From Rhodoferax sp. (lineage in GTDB: Bacteria > Pseudomonadota > Gammaproteobacteria > Burkholderiales > Burkholderiaceae_C), in NCBI RefSeq assembly GCF_018780565.1, contig NZ_JADMJN010000002.1, forward strand, positions 186,001 through 250,000: DNA of 64,000 nt, written 5' to 3'. A program made the position numbers and the translations under genes. Positions 35,799-43,829 of this stretch are shown here, piece by piece (within the stretch, counting starts at the first letter, position 1; each line of letters begins with the position of its first letter). The notes beneath the pieces were generated by a model, which worked only from the letters and a program-made list of their open reading frames with translations, ran no database searches and was not told the DNA's origin.

Positions 35799-37415
35799 CT
35801 ATCTTAGAGCCTGATCCTGAAGCAGGTGCTGCGCCTGGCGTTGTGTCAACCCTTTGCCGGCCGTGCCCTGCGGTGCCTCGCGTTTGGGAAGCAGCCCTTG
35901 GAGTGCCTGCGGGTTGGCCCGCGCGCCGCTGGCCACATAGTCGCCCAGCAGGGCTTGCCGCACCAGCTCGGTGGGCAGGCCGCGCTGGGCGCTCAGATAG
36001 TCAAACAGCGCATCCACCAGCGCCTCGGGCGAAAGGCCATTGGTTTTGCCCGTGGTCTGCCACAGCCAGTCGGCAAAGCCAAGGAAGGCCGCAAAAGGCG
36101 AGGGCGCTGCGGCGCCAGCCTGCGTGTGTCCATCCAGCAGAATATCCAGTGTCTGTTTGAATCGGCCCGAGTTGGCGATCATGTCCCAGTAGCGTGAAAA
36201 GCGGGTGAAGCGCTGCATCGTGGCCGCGTCCACGGCCGCGGTCTGCAGCACGGTGTAGGGCGGAGTTGGCTGGTACACCATGGCGTATTCATCCGTATGT
36301 CGGGTAATCGGTGTGCCGCGCAGGCGCTTCAAAATCCCCAGCTGAATTTCGTGCGGCCGCAGGGCGTGCAGACGGTCAAAGCCGATGGCAAAGCTCTGCA
36401 GGCTCTCTCCGGGCAGGCCAAAGATCAGATCGGTATGCAGATGGGCGTTGGACTCATTGACCAGCCAGCGCAAGTTCGCCTCGGTTTTGGCGTTGTCCTG
36501 CCTGCGCGAGATACGTTGCTGGACTTCGACGTTGAAACTCTGGATGCCCACCTCAAACTGCAGCACCCCCGGCGGGAACCGCGCAATCATGGCCTTGAGG
36601 CGATCCGGCAACTGGTCCGGAATCACCTCGAAATGCACAAACAAATCGTCAGACATCCGGTCCAGGAAAAACTGCAGAATGCGCACCGAGGCCTCAATCT
36701 TCAAATTGAAAGTGCGGTCGACAAACTTGAAGTTGCGTGCGCCCCGCTGGTACAGCAGGTCCATCTCGGCCAGAAACGTCTCCAGCTCAAACGCCCACGC
36801 GGTCTTGTCGAGCGAACTCAGGCAAAACTCGCATTTGAACGGGCAGCCACGCGACGCTTCCACGTAGAGCAGGCGGTGCGCCAGATCGGCGTCGGTGTAT
36901 TCGCCGTAGGGCAGTGCAATTTCATCCATGGGCGGCTGCAGGCCCGCGATGATCTTCATGAGCGGCTGCGGTCCGTGCAGCAGGGCGCGGCACAGCTGGG
37001 GAAAGCTCACATCGCCCCAGCCGGTGATGACATGGTCGGCCAGGCCGACGATCTCCTGCTGGTCGACCTCATGGCTGACCTCCGGCCCGCCCAGAACCAC
37101 TTTGACGCCTGGGCACCGGGTTTTCAACAGGCGCAGCACTTCAGTGGTCTGCAGCACGTTCCAGATGTACACGCCAAAACCGACGACCTGCACCGCGCCT
37201 GCCTGGGGTTCACCCAGAGCTGCCAGCAACTCGTCGGCGATCTCTTGCGGTTGACGCGCAATCGTGAACTCATACAAGGCCGTGGTGGCCCGCAGATCTC
37301 CCATGTTGGCCAGCAGGTAACGCAATCCCAGCGAGGCGTGAATGTACTTGGCATTCAGCGTGCACAGGATGACGGAAGGTGCAGCAGGCTGGACAGGGGA
37401 TTCGGGGTGAGGCAT
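35799..37415 (-). CDS. B12-binding radical SAM protein (DUF4080-type)
   Basis: The ~538-residue protein starts MPHPESPVQPAAPSVILC. An N-terminal cobalamin-binding-like Rossmann domain (VILCTLNAKYIHASLGLRYL) is followed by the radical-SAM barrel with the 4Fe-4S motif CPFKCEFC, and by a helical C-terminal domain. Such proteins generate a 5'-deoxyadenosyl radical; this family is orphan. ATG at 37415 is chosen over one at 37502, which would add a basic unrelated extension overlapping the repeat region. Confidence 0.87.
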   Translation of the reverse strand: MPHPESPVQPAAPSVILCTLNAKYIHASLGLRYLLANMGDLRATTALYEFTIARQPQEIADELLAALGEPQAGAVQVVGFGVYIWNVLQTTEVLRLLKTRCPGVKVVLGGPEVSHEVDQQEIVGLADHVITGWGDVSFPQLCRALLHGPQPLMKIIAGLQPPMDEIALPYGEYTDADLAHRLLYVEASRGCPFKCEFCLSSLDKTAWAFELETFLAEMDLLYQRGARNFKFVDRTFNLKIEASVRILQFFLDRMSDDLFVHFEVIPDQLPDRLKAMIARFPPGVLQFEVGIQSFNVEVQQRISRRQDNAKTEANLRWLVNESNAHLHTDLIFGLPGESLQSFAIGFDRLHALRPHEIQLGILKRLRGTPITRHTDEYAMVYQPTPPYTVLQTAAVDAATMQRFTRFSRYWDMIANSGRFKQTLDILLDGHTQAGAAAPSPFAAFLGFADWLWQTTGKTNGLSPEALVDALFDYLSAQRGLPTELVRQALLGDYVASGARANPQALQGLLPKREAPQGTAGKGLTQRQAQHLLQDQALR

Positions 37416-37504
37416 GCCGGTATTATCAAACCTCCGGCAAGCTGGCCGTGGACGGGCTGGACATCCGGTTTCCACCGGGGATGTCACTCGCTGCCAAGTC
37501 ATTT

Positions 37505-37558
37505 GCTATGTTTTTAGTAGCGCATCGCGAATATCCGACGGGGATGGAGGCTAATTTG
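37505..37558 (+). repeat. Dispersed 54-bp element, copy G
   Basis: It starts GCTATGTTTTTAGTAGC and ends in a GGAGGCTAATTTG block, shifted by one base relative to the other copies. It lies at the boundary between the radical-SAM gene and the Fic patch. Confidence 0.7.
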
Positions 37559-37593
37559 ACTTGAATTCTGGAGGGTTTGTGGTTTTCACCTTC

Positions 37594-37754
37594 ATGAGTG
37601 CCAAGTCTTTCGCCGTACTGATGGCGCGGCGCATGGGCACCTCACCCGCGTACATCACACGGCTGTTTCGCGGTAACGGCAATCTGTCGGTGCAGACCAT
37701 CGCCAGCTGGCGGGGGTCGTGGGTGCCACGCTGGAACCAGGGCTGACGGAATAG
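37594..37754 (+). pseudogene. Frameshifted, truncated XRE antitoxin-like gene
   Basis: From ATG 37594 the frame encodes a helix-turn-helix of the XRE antitoxin kind: FAVLMARRMGTSPAYITRLF, GNGNLSVQTIA. Near 37700 a single missing base breaks the frame; reading on in the next frame gives LAGVVGATLEPGLTE and a TAG at 37752-37754, the normal end of such proteins. The N-terminal ~40 residues of a usual antitoxin of this group are absent. It is therefore doubly damaged. It lies 90 bases before an intact Fic gene. Confidence 0.7.
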
Positions 37755-37755
37755 G

Positions 37756-37843
37756 TTGGCAAAAATGTACGCAAAATACTTGGCAAAAAACCGCAAAATA
37801 ACAATTAAATCAAACGTTTACAAACTTTTATAAGTTGGCAAAA
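37756..37843. promoter_or_regulatory. AT-rich region with three TTGGCAAAA repeats ahead of fic
   Basis: TTGGCAAAA occurs at 37756-37764, 37780-37788 and 37835-37843; GCAAAAT also recurs in between. The segment is far more AT-rich than its surroundings. It may hold the fic promoter and binding sites of a lost or distant repressor. The last copy ends just before the ATG at 37845. Confidence 0.5.
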
Positions 37844-37844
37844 T

Positions 37845-39044
37845 ATGGGCATGTACACGGAACCCCATCAGTTTGAGCCCCTGCAGCCCTCGGACGCGCA
37901 CATCGAGCCGATGCTGACCAAAGCGCATGACCTCTCACGGCTGGCCACCACACTGGCGGGCACCCGCGTGCCGCCTGAATTGCGCAGCCTGCTGCGCAGC
38001 ATGAATTCGTACTACACCAACCGCATTGAGGGGCAGCACACCCGGCCCCGCGAGATTGACCAGGCCTTGCGCCAGGACTTCTCCAAAGACGCCACTCTGG
38101 CCACCAAGCAGCGCCTGGCCGTGGCCCATATCGAGGCTGAGACCGTGCTGGAGCAGCGTTACAGTGGGATGGATGGCGCACGTGCCCTGTACACGGTTGA
38201 GGCTGTGCAGGATTTGCACCGAGAGCTGTTTGGCCGGCTACCCCAGGCAGATCGGGTCACTTCAGAAAACGAACCCATCGTGCCGGGGCAGTTGCGCACG
38301 CGTGAGGTCAAGGTCGGCCAGCATGTGGCGCCGGCCCATGCCAGCGTGCCGCAGTTCCTGGCGCGCTGGGCCTCCTTCTATGGCAATGTGCGACGGGGCG
38401 AGGCCGCGCTGGTGGCCATGGCCGCAGCGCATCAGCGCTTGGGGTGGGTTCACCCCTTCATTGATGGCAACGGGCGGGTCATGCGGCTGCACACCCATAC
38501 CCAGCTTAGCGCCCTGGGTTACACCGGGGGGCTGTGGTCGCCGCTGCGCGGCTATGCGCGCAGCACAGAGAGGTATTACGCGCTGCTGGCCGATGCCGAC
38601 AGCCTGCGCCGGGGTGATCTGGACGGGCGTGGCAACCTGAGTGAACAGGCGTTGATCGCCTGGATCGACTATGTGCTAGACACTTGCCTGGATCAGGTGA
38701 GCTTCATGGCCGGCATGCTGGACTTTGAGACCATGAAGGCGCGCATTGAGGCCTGCCTGGTGTATGAGGCCACGGTGCTGAAGTCGGGTGTGCGTCAGGA
38801 AGCGCTGCGCGGGTTGCACTACCTTTTTCTGAGCGGCGAAGAAATGACCCGTGGCGACTTCAAGGCCATGCTGGGCATGAGCGAGCGTGGCGCCACCGAT
38901 GCGCTGGGGGCGCTCATCAAGCGTGGACTGCTCAAGACGGACACGCCGCAGGGCAAGGTACGCTTCGGCCTGCCGCAGCACGCCTTGCGCTTTTTATTCC
39001 CACGGCTTTGGCCGGAGGCCGAGGCAGACGCCGCCACCCTCTAA
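37845..39044 (+). CDS. Fic-family protein (AMP-transferase fold), self-inhibited class II
   Basis: The 399-residue protein has the complete Fic active site HPFIDGNGRVMR at ~203-214. An N-terminal inhibitory helix motif (S/T)xxxE(G/N) is present as TNRIEG at ~58-63, placing it in the auto-inhibited class II. A C-terminal winged-helix-like domain (MTRGDFKAMLGMSERGATDA) follows. Fic enzymes usually transfer AMP onto Tyr, Ser or Thr of target proteins. It looks intact, yet both flanks are gene wrecks, an XRE fragment upstream and an HsdR-like stub 13 bases downstream. The upstream DNA is AT-rich, consistent with transfer. Confidence 0.93.
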   Translation: MGMYTEPHQFEPLQPSDAHIEPMLTKAHDLSRLATTLAGTRVPPELRSLLRSMNSYYTNRIEGQHTRPREIDQALRQDFSKDATLATKQRLAVAHIEAETVLEQRYSGMDGARALYTVEAVQDLHRELFGRLPQADRVTSENEPIVPGQLRTREVKVGQHVAPAHASVPQFLARWASFYGNVRRGEAALVAMAAAHQRLGWVHPFIDGNGRVMRLHTHTQLSALGYTGGLWSPLRGYARSTERYYALLADADSLRRGDLDGRGNLSEQALIAWIDYVLDTCLDQVSFMAGMLDFETMKARIEACLVYEATVLKSGVRQEALRGLHYLFLSGEEMTRGDFKAMLGMSERGATDALGALIKRGLLKTDTPQGKVRFGLPQHALRFLFPRLWPEAEADAATL

Positions 39045-39056
39045 CATTGCGCCACC

Positions 39057-39176
39057 ATGCCCAACTTCATTTCCGAAGACCAGATCGAGCAGGCGCTGAT
39101 GCACCGCTTGCAGGATGAATCGCCCAGGGTTCTGGTGCAAGACCATGCAGCGCAGGGGCGAAAATGGGCGGTATGA
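39057..39176 (+). pseudogene. 39-codon stub resembling the N-terminus of type I restriction subunit HsdR
   Basis: ATG 39057 opens MPNFISEDQIEQALMHRLQD and stops at 39174-39176 after 39 codons. The opening matches what I know of HsdR (DEAD/DEAH-helicase type I restriction) N-termini, in which I/EDQIEQAL-type sequences are common. The remaining ~1000 residues are missing. In many genomes fic genes lie inside type I restriction operons, so this stub and the fic gene may be the last remains of one. Confidence 0.6.
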
Positions 39177-39213
39177 CGCAAGACATCTTTCGCGCGGACG
39201 CTTTGGGGGCTGC

Positions 39214-39555
39214 ATGAGCCGCGGGCAAGTCAGAAACGCCACCGGCGATTCCTTTTTTGTCTGGGAGGGGGATGTGCTGATCGTCAATATTCTGGGCAAG
39301 CCCAGCGCGGCCAAGGACGCCATTGGCAAACCCAAAGGGACTCAGCTCAAGGTCAGTGTGACCGCCGCCCCGGTGGCCGGCAAGGCGACCGACCACATGG
39401 TGCGCTTTCTGGCTCCCCTGTTTGGCGTAGCCGTTGCCGATATCGAGGTGGTGTTTGGCCGTGAGAATGTGAACAAACAGCTGCGCATCAAGTCGCCCCG
39501 CAAGCTGCCGGCGGTGTTTGCGCAGGCCTCCCTTCTGACCGATGATGACGAATGA
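39214..39555 (+). CDS. DUF167/YggU-family protein
   Basis: The 113-residue protein has the family's NILGKPSAAKDAIGK-like loop, VTAAPVAGKATDHMVRFLAP and the ending GRENVNKQLRIKSP. DUF167 proteins are small, often near yggT and pyrroline reductase genes, with no known function. ATG 39214 is chosen because the upstream in-frame extension from 39115 has no family similarity and overlaps the HsdR-like stub. It overlaps the out-of-frame start region of the DsbD gene only if an upstream ATG at 39542 is used. Confidence 0.85.
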   Translation: MSRGQVRNATGDSFFVWEGDVLIVNILGKPSAAKDAIGKPKGTQLKVSVTAAPVAGKATDHMVRFLAPLFGVAVADIEVVFGRENVNKQLRIKSPRKLPAVFAQASLLTDDDE

Positions 39556-39607
39556 CCCGCGCCGCGCGAACCGGAACTTTGCCCCCCCGCCTTACTCCGA
39601 TAGGGAT

Positions 39608-41776
39608 ATGACATTTTCAAAAATCGCACGCCACGGCTTGTTTGCTACATTTTTAATAGCTTTTGGGGCAATATCCACGCTGGCCACAGCTCAAATTTCT
39701 TCGAAATCAGTGGTCAGCACGCCGCAAGTGCGCGCCGAACTGATGGCCCATGCGCCGGAAGGCGCCGACCCGGGCAAAACCGTTTGGGTTGGCCTTCAAC
39801 TGGCCCATCAGCCCGAATGGCATACCTACTGGAAGAATTCCGGGGACTCCGGCCTTCCCACCTCGCTGCAGTGGACGCTGCCGCCAGGCGTGATGGCGGG
39901 CGACATTGCCTGGCCTGTGCCGAAGAAGATACCGATTGGCAATCTGGCCAACTACGGTTACGAGGGCACGGTGCTGCTGCCGGTGCCGCTGACCGTGACG
40001 CCGGATTTCAAACCCTCGGTGCTGAACAACGACATCGAAATCAAACTCAGGGCGGCCTGGCTGGTGTGCCGCAAGGAATGCATCCCGGAGGAGGGCGAGT
40101 TCACGCTGCGTGTGCCGGTGCGTGGCTCTACGGCGCTCAATGGTGCGGCCTTTGACGCTGCCCTCAAAGCACAGCCCATCGCCTTGACTGGCGCCAGCCG
40201 CGTGGAGATCCATGGCAATGCGCTTCAGGTTTCCGTTGTCGGGCTGCCGCCGGCGCTGCAGGGCAAAACCCTGGACTTGTTTCCCGAGACCCCCGAGGTG
40301 ATAGAAACTGCCGCCCAGTGGACACAAGGCTGGCAGGGGGCGGTGTGGACAGCCCGTCTGCCCCTGTCGCCGCAACGCAGCCAAAGCCCGGCCCTGATGC
40401 CTCTGGTGCTGGCTGCAGATGTTGGCGGTCAGCGCCAGGGCTATCTGGCCCAGGCCCAGGTCGTTGGCACCTGGCCTGGGGTGGCTGCCGCTGAAGGTGT
40501 GTCGCCAGCCTTGGCGGCCGCACTCAAGGCGAACGCCAGCGCCGCTACAGCGCCCGCCCGCCCGGCGGCTGCGCTGGCTTTGTGGGCGGCCGTGCTGGGG
40601 GCGCTGCTGGGCGGGCTGATTCTGAACCTTATGCCTTGCGTGTTCCCGATCCTGGCGATCAAGGTGATGAGCTTCACGCGCCATGCTGATGACCGGCGTG
40701 GCCACCGCACCAGCGGTCTGGCCTACACGGCGGGCGTGGTGCTGTCCTTTGTGGCGCTGGGGGCGCTGATGCTGGGGCTGCGCAGTGCGGGTGAGCAACT
40801 GGGCTGGGGCTTTCAGTTGCAGTCGCCTGCGGTGGTGGCTGCATTGGCCGTGCTGTTCACGGTGATGGGCCTGAATCTGGCTGGCTTGTTTGAGTTTGGC
40901 CAGTTCCTGCCGAGCCGTGTGCTGCTCCTGGAATCGAAGAACCCGGCTGCCAACGCGTTTCTCTCGGGCGTGCTGGCGGTGGCGGTGGCTTCACCTTGCA
41001 CTGCGCCCTTCATGGGGGCGTCGCTTGGCTTGGCGCTGGGTCTGCCGGCCCTGCAGGCGCTGTTGATTTTTGCGGCGATTGGCTTGGGCATGGCCCTGCC
41101 TTACCTGGCGGCCAGCCTGATCCCGGCGGTGGCCCGGCTGTTGCCGCGTCCCGGCGCGTGGATGGACACTTTCCGCCGCGCCATGGCTTTCCCGATGTTT
41201 GCCACGGTGGTCTGGCTGGTGTGGGTGCTGGGCCAGCAAAGCGGTATTGATGGCGCGAGTGCGCTGCTGGCCTTGCTGGTGGCCTTGAGCCTAGTGATCT
41301 GGTCGCTCACCCTTGCGGGGGCCGCACGGGGCGTGATTGCTACTGTTTCAATAGCTATTGGCGCAATGTTGCTGCTGGCTATTGGCCAAAATGTTGTTAA
41401 GCCTTTAGATGTGCCTGCAACCACCGCCGCCCGTGCGGACCGTTGGCAAAGCTGGGCGCCGGGTCGGATCGATCAGCTGCTGGCCACCGGCAGCCCGGTG
41501 TTTGTGGACTTCACGGCCGCCTGGTGCGTGACCTGCCAGTACAACAAAAAGACGACGCTGGCCAACCCCGAGGTGCTGGCCGCCGTAGATGCCCGCAAAG
41601 TCGTCTTGCTGCGAGCAGACTGGACGCGGCGGGATCCGGCCATCACCGCCGCCCTGAGTGAGTTGGGGCGCAACGGCGTGCCGGTGTATGTGCTCTATAA
41701 AAATGGTCGCGCTCCCGTGGTACTGTCAGAAATACTGAGCGTGGACGAGGTTCGCGCGGCACTGGAGTCTCTGTAG
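39608..41776 (+). CDS. dsbD: Protein-disulfide reductase DsbD / ScsB-like
   Basis: The protein has 722 residues. A signal peptide (~1-30), an N-terminal periplasmic alpha domain (with CRKEC), an eight-helix membrane part containing the Cys pair LMPCVFP and SPCTAPF, and a C-terminal thioredoxin-like domain with WCVTC are all present. It carries electrons from cytoplasmic thioredoxin to periplasmic proteins. The N-terminal domain style resembles ScsB/DipZ. Two copies of the dispersed 54-bp element lie in frame, one forming most of the signal-peptide core (codons 13-30), one a membrane helix (codons 578-595). ATG 39608 is preferred to 39542. Confidence 0.9.
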   Translation: MTFSKIARHGLFATFLIAFGAISTLATAQISSKSVVSTPQVRAELMAHAPEGADPGKTVWVGLQLAHQPEWHTYWKNSGDSGLPTSLQWTLPPGVMAGDIAWPVPKKIPIGNLANYGYEGTVLLPVPLTVTPDFKPSVLNNDIEIKLRAAWLVCRKECIPEEGEFTLRVPVRGSTALNGAAFDAALKAQPIALTGASRVEIHGNALQVSVVGLPPALQGKTLDLFPETPEVIETAAQWTQGWQGAVWTARLPLSPQRSQSPALMPLVLAADVGGQRQGYLAQAQVVGTWPGVAAAEGVSPALAAALKANASAATAPARPAAALALWAAVLGALLGGLILNLMPCVFPILAIKVMSFTRHADDRRGHRTSGLAYTAGVVLSFVALGALMLGLRSAGEQLGWGFQLQSPAVVAALAVLFTVMGLNLAGLFEFGQFLPSRVLLLESKNPAANAFLSGVLAVAVASPCTAPFMGASLGLALGLPALQALLIFAAIGLGMALPYLAASLIPAVARLLPRPGAWMDTFRRAMAFPMFATVVWLVWVLGQQSGIDGASALLALLVALSLVIWSLTLAGAARGVIATVSIAIGAMLLLAIGQNVVKPLDVPATTAARADRWQSWAPGRIDQLLATGSPVFVDFTAAWCVTCQYNKKTTLANPEVLAAVDARKVVLLRADWTRRDPAITAALSELGRNGVPVYVLYKNGRAPVVLSEILSVDEVRAALESL
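39644..39697 (+). repeat. Dispersed 54-bp element, copy E inside the DsbD signal peptide
   Basis: It starts GCTACATTTTTAATAGC and has GGGCAAT at 23-29. It is read in frame as A-T-F-L-I-A-F-G-A-I-S-T-L-A-T-A-Q-I. Confidence 0.75.
41339..41392 (+). repeat. Dispersed 54-bp element, copy D inside a DsbD membrane helix
   Basis: It starts GCTACTGTTTCAATAGC, has GGCGCAAT at 22-29 and GGCTATTGGCCA at 39-50. It is read in frame as A-T-V-S-I-A-I-G-A-M-L-L-L-A-I-G-Q-N, paralogous to copy E. Confidence 0.8.
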
Positions 41777-41778
41777 CC

Positions 41779-42204
41779 ATGTTCGAATCTGAAAGCGAAA
41801 ACATCCGCCATATCCTGCGTACCTGCCGCACCGTGGCTGTGGTGGGCCTGAGCCCCAAGCCGCACCGGGCTAGTTTTGAAGTCTCGCAGTACATGCAGGC
41901 CCATGGTTGGCGCATCATTCCCGTCAACCCGGTTGTAGCGGCCAGCGGCAAGCCCATTTTGGGTGAGCGCGTGTATGCCACGCTCACGGAGGCGGCCAGG
42001 CACGAAAAAATTGACCTGGTGAATGTGTTCCGCAATGCGCAGGACGTTCCCCCGGTGGCGGCCGAGGCCATTGCCATTGGTGCGCCGGCCTTGTGGTTGC
42101 AGTTGGGTATTGAGCATGAGGCTGCGGTCGCCGCAGCCCGGGCCGCCGGCTTGTGCGTGGTGCAGAATAAGTGCCTGAAGGTAGAGTACGCCGTCAGTGC
42201 GTGA
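41779..42204 (+). CDS. CoA-binding protein (YccU-like)
   Basis: The 141-residue protein has a CoA-binding Rossmann domain: RTCRTVAVVGLSPKPHRASF near the start, IIPVNPV and ALWLQLGIEHEAAVAAARAA at the end. The family is widespread, cytoplasmic and functionally undefined; it may bind CoA or acyl-CoA. It begins two bases after the DsbD stop and is likely in the same transcript. The downstream desaturase starts 20 bases after it ends. Confidence 0.9.
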   Translation: MFESESENIRHILRTCRTVAVVGLSPKPHRASFEVSQYMQAHGWRIIPVNPVVAASGKPILGERVYATLTEAARHEKIDLVNVFRNAQDVPPVAAEAIAIGAPALWLQLGIEHEAAVAAARAAGLCVVQNKCLKVEYAVSA

Positions 42205-42224
42205 TTGTTCAAGAGGGGTCTTTC

Positions 42225-43148
42225 ATGACTGTTGCCGCCCGCGTCAAACCCGAGGAATTCTTTTCCCCCGAGGAATGGCGCGTGCTGTCCGGCCGATCGT
42301 CCTGGAAAGGCCTGGCCCTGGTTGCGCATTGCTGGCTCACGATTGCGGCCGCCATGGCCGTGGGTGTGATGTGGCCAGCCACGATCGTGCTGGCGATCAT
42401 GTTCATAGGCACACGGCAACTGGGCCTGTTCATCCTGATGCACGATGCGGCCCATGGTGCCTTGCACCCGAACCGCAAGGTCAACGACTGGGTGGGCAAA
42501 TGGCTTTGCGGCTTTGATCTGCAGGCCTACCGCAGTTACCACCTGCAGCACCACCGTTTTGTGCAACAAACCGAAGACCCGGATCTGGTCTTGTCCGCGC
42601 CGTTCCCGGTCACGGCGGATTCACTTCGGCGCAAGATCGTTCGCGACCTGACCGGGCAGACCTTTTTCAAGCAGCGTTTTGGCCATTTGATGCAGCAGCT
42701 CAAGTCCCGCCCTACGCAAGCTTCTGTGTGGCACATCCTCGCTGCGGAGTTCAAACGGCAAGACTTATTCCTGGTGTCCAACGCCATGGGCTTTGCGCTG
42801 TTTTGCGCGGCCGGCCTGTGGTGGGCTTGGCTGGTGATGTGGCTGCTGCCCATGGCGACCTGGCTACCGCTGGTCAGTCGCCTGCGCAACATCGCCGAGC
42901 ATGCCCTGGTGGCCCAAAACGAACCCAATCCCCTGCGCCACGCCCGCACCACCCAGGCCAACCTGCTGGAGCGCATGCTGCTGGCCCCCTACTGGGTCAA
43001 CTACCACTGCGAACACCATATGTTCACCCAGCTGGCTTGCTGGAACCTGCCTGCGGCACACCGTCTGCTGGCCCAGCGCGGGGTGACTTCGGGCATGGAG
43101 TTGCAGCCTGGCTATGTCACGGTACTCAGGCTCGCCGCAGCGGCTTGA
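42225..43148 (+). CDS. Fatty-acid-desaturase-family membrane enzyme
   Basis: The protein has ~307 residues. The three histidine boxes of membrane di-iron desaturases are visible: HDAAHGALH, HLQHHRF and HCEHHMF. Several hydrophobic segments separate them (ATIVLAIMFIGTRQLGLF, FALFCAAGLWWAWLVMWLLP). It probably inserts a double bond in lipid acyl chains or hydroxylates a related substrate; the family also covers beta-carotene and other hydroxylases. ATG 42225 is preferred to an upstream in-frame start at 42171. Confidence 0.9.
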   Translation: MTVAARVKPEEFFSPEEWRVLSGRSSWKGLALVAHCWLTIAAAMAVGVMWPATIVLAIMFIGTRQLGLFILMHDAAHGALHPNRKVNDWVGKWLCGFDLQAYRSYHLQHHRFVQQTEDPDLVLSAPFPVTADSLRRKIVRDLTGQTFFKQRFGHLMQQLKSRPTQASVWHILAAEFKRQDLFLVSNAMGFALFCAAGLWWAWLVMWLLPMATWLPLVSRLRNIAEHALVAQNEPNPLRHARTTQANLLERMLLAPYWVNYHCEHHMFTQLACWNLPAAHRLLAQRGVTSGMELQPGYVTVLRLAAAA

Positions 43149-43257
43149 CGGCATTGCCGATGCCGTCGATACTGCAAACGCTACACTTCATTTTTTTGTA
43201 ACCCCTGCCAGCGTCCGCCTCCGGGCAGCCTGATACCACCGGTTTGATTCGACCTTC

Positions 43258-43794
43258 ATGATTCCTGATATTGTCCAATTGCTTCAGGTGTACATGGTTC
43301 CGTTCGCCATCGGCGTTCCCATTGTCTTGTTGCTGTTCTTTTTTGGTTCGCGCTGGACCGCCGAGCCCGCCTTGCCGGTGGTGCCCAACCGCGTGCCGGC
43401 TGCACCTGTCAAGAATTCTGTGCTGGTGGTAGACGACTCCGCCGTGGTGCGCGCCAAGCTGAAAAAACTGTTTGAAGGCCAGGGCTACCGGGTTGAAACC
43501 GCGAACGACGGGTCCCAGGCGCTGGATGCCCTTTCCAAGTCACACATCTCTGTGATCGTGACCGACCTGGAGATGCCTGTCATGAACGGCTTTGAGCTGA
43601 TCACGGCCGTGCAGAGCAATATGGAGACTGATGACATCCCGATCATCGCTGTCACCGGTGATGAGGAGCTGCATGGCCGCGTCAACGATTGCAAGGGCCT
43701 GTTTGGCATTTTCAAGAAGCCCTGGAACGACCGCGACCTGCTCAAGCGGGTCGAGACGCTGTCGACCCTGCGCAAGCAGCCCAGCACGGTCTAG
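43258..43794 (+). CDS. Membrane-tethered single-domain response regulator
   Basis: The 178-residue protein has an N-terminal hydrophobic segment at ~10-30 ([20 protein letters not shown]), a short linker, and a CheY-like receiver from ~55. The acceptor Asp is in [14 protein letters not shown] and the conserved Lys in [10 protein letters not shown]. No output domain is present. A receiver anchored to the inner membrane is unusual and suggests local interaction with a membrane target. It has no adjacent kinase gene; hemE follows on the same strand. Confidence 0.88.
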   Translation: MIPDIVQLLQVYMVPFAIGVPIVLLLFFFGSRWTAEPALPVVPNRVPAAPVKNSVLVVDDSAVVRAKLKKLFEGQGYRVETANDGSQALDALSKSHISVIVTDLEMPVMNGFELITAVQSNMETDDIPIIAVTGDEELHGRVNDCKGLFGIFKKPWNDRDLLKRVETLSTLRKQPSTV

Positions 43795-43829
43795 CAAGTT
43801 CGCTGCTTTGTTGCTGCGACAATTGGGGC

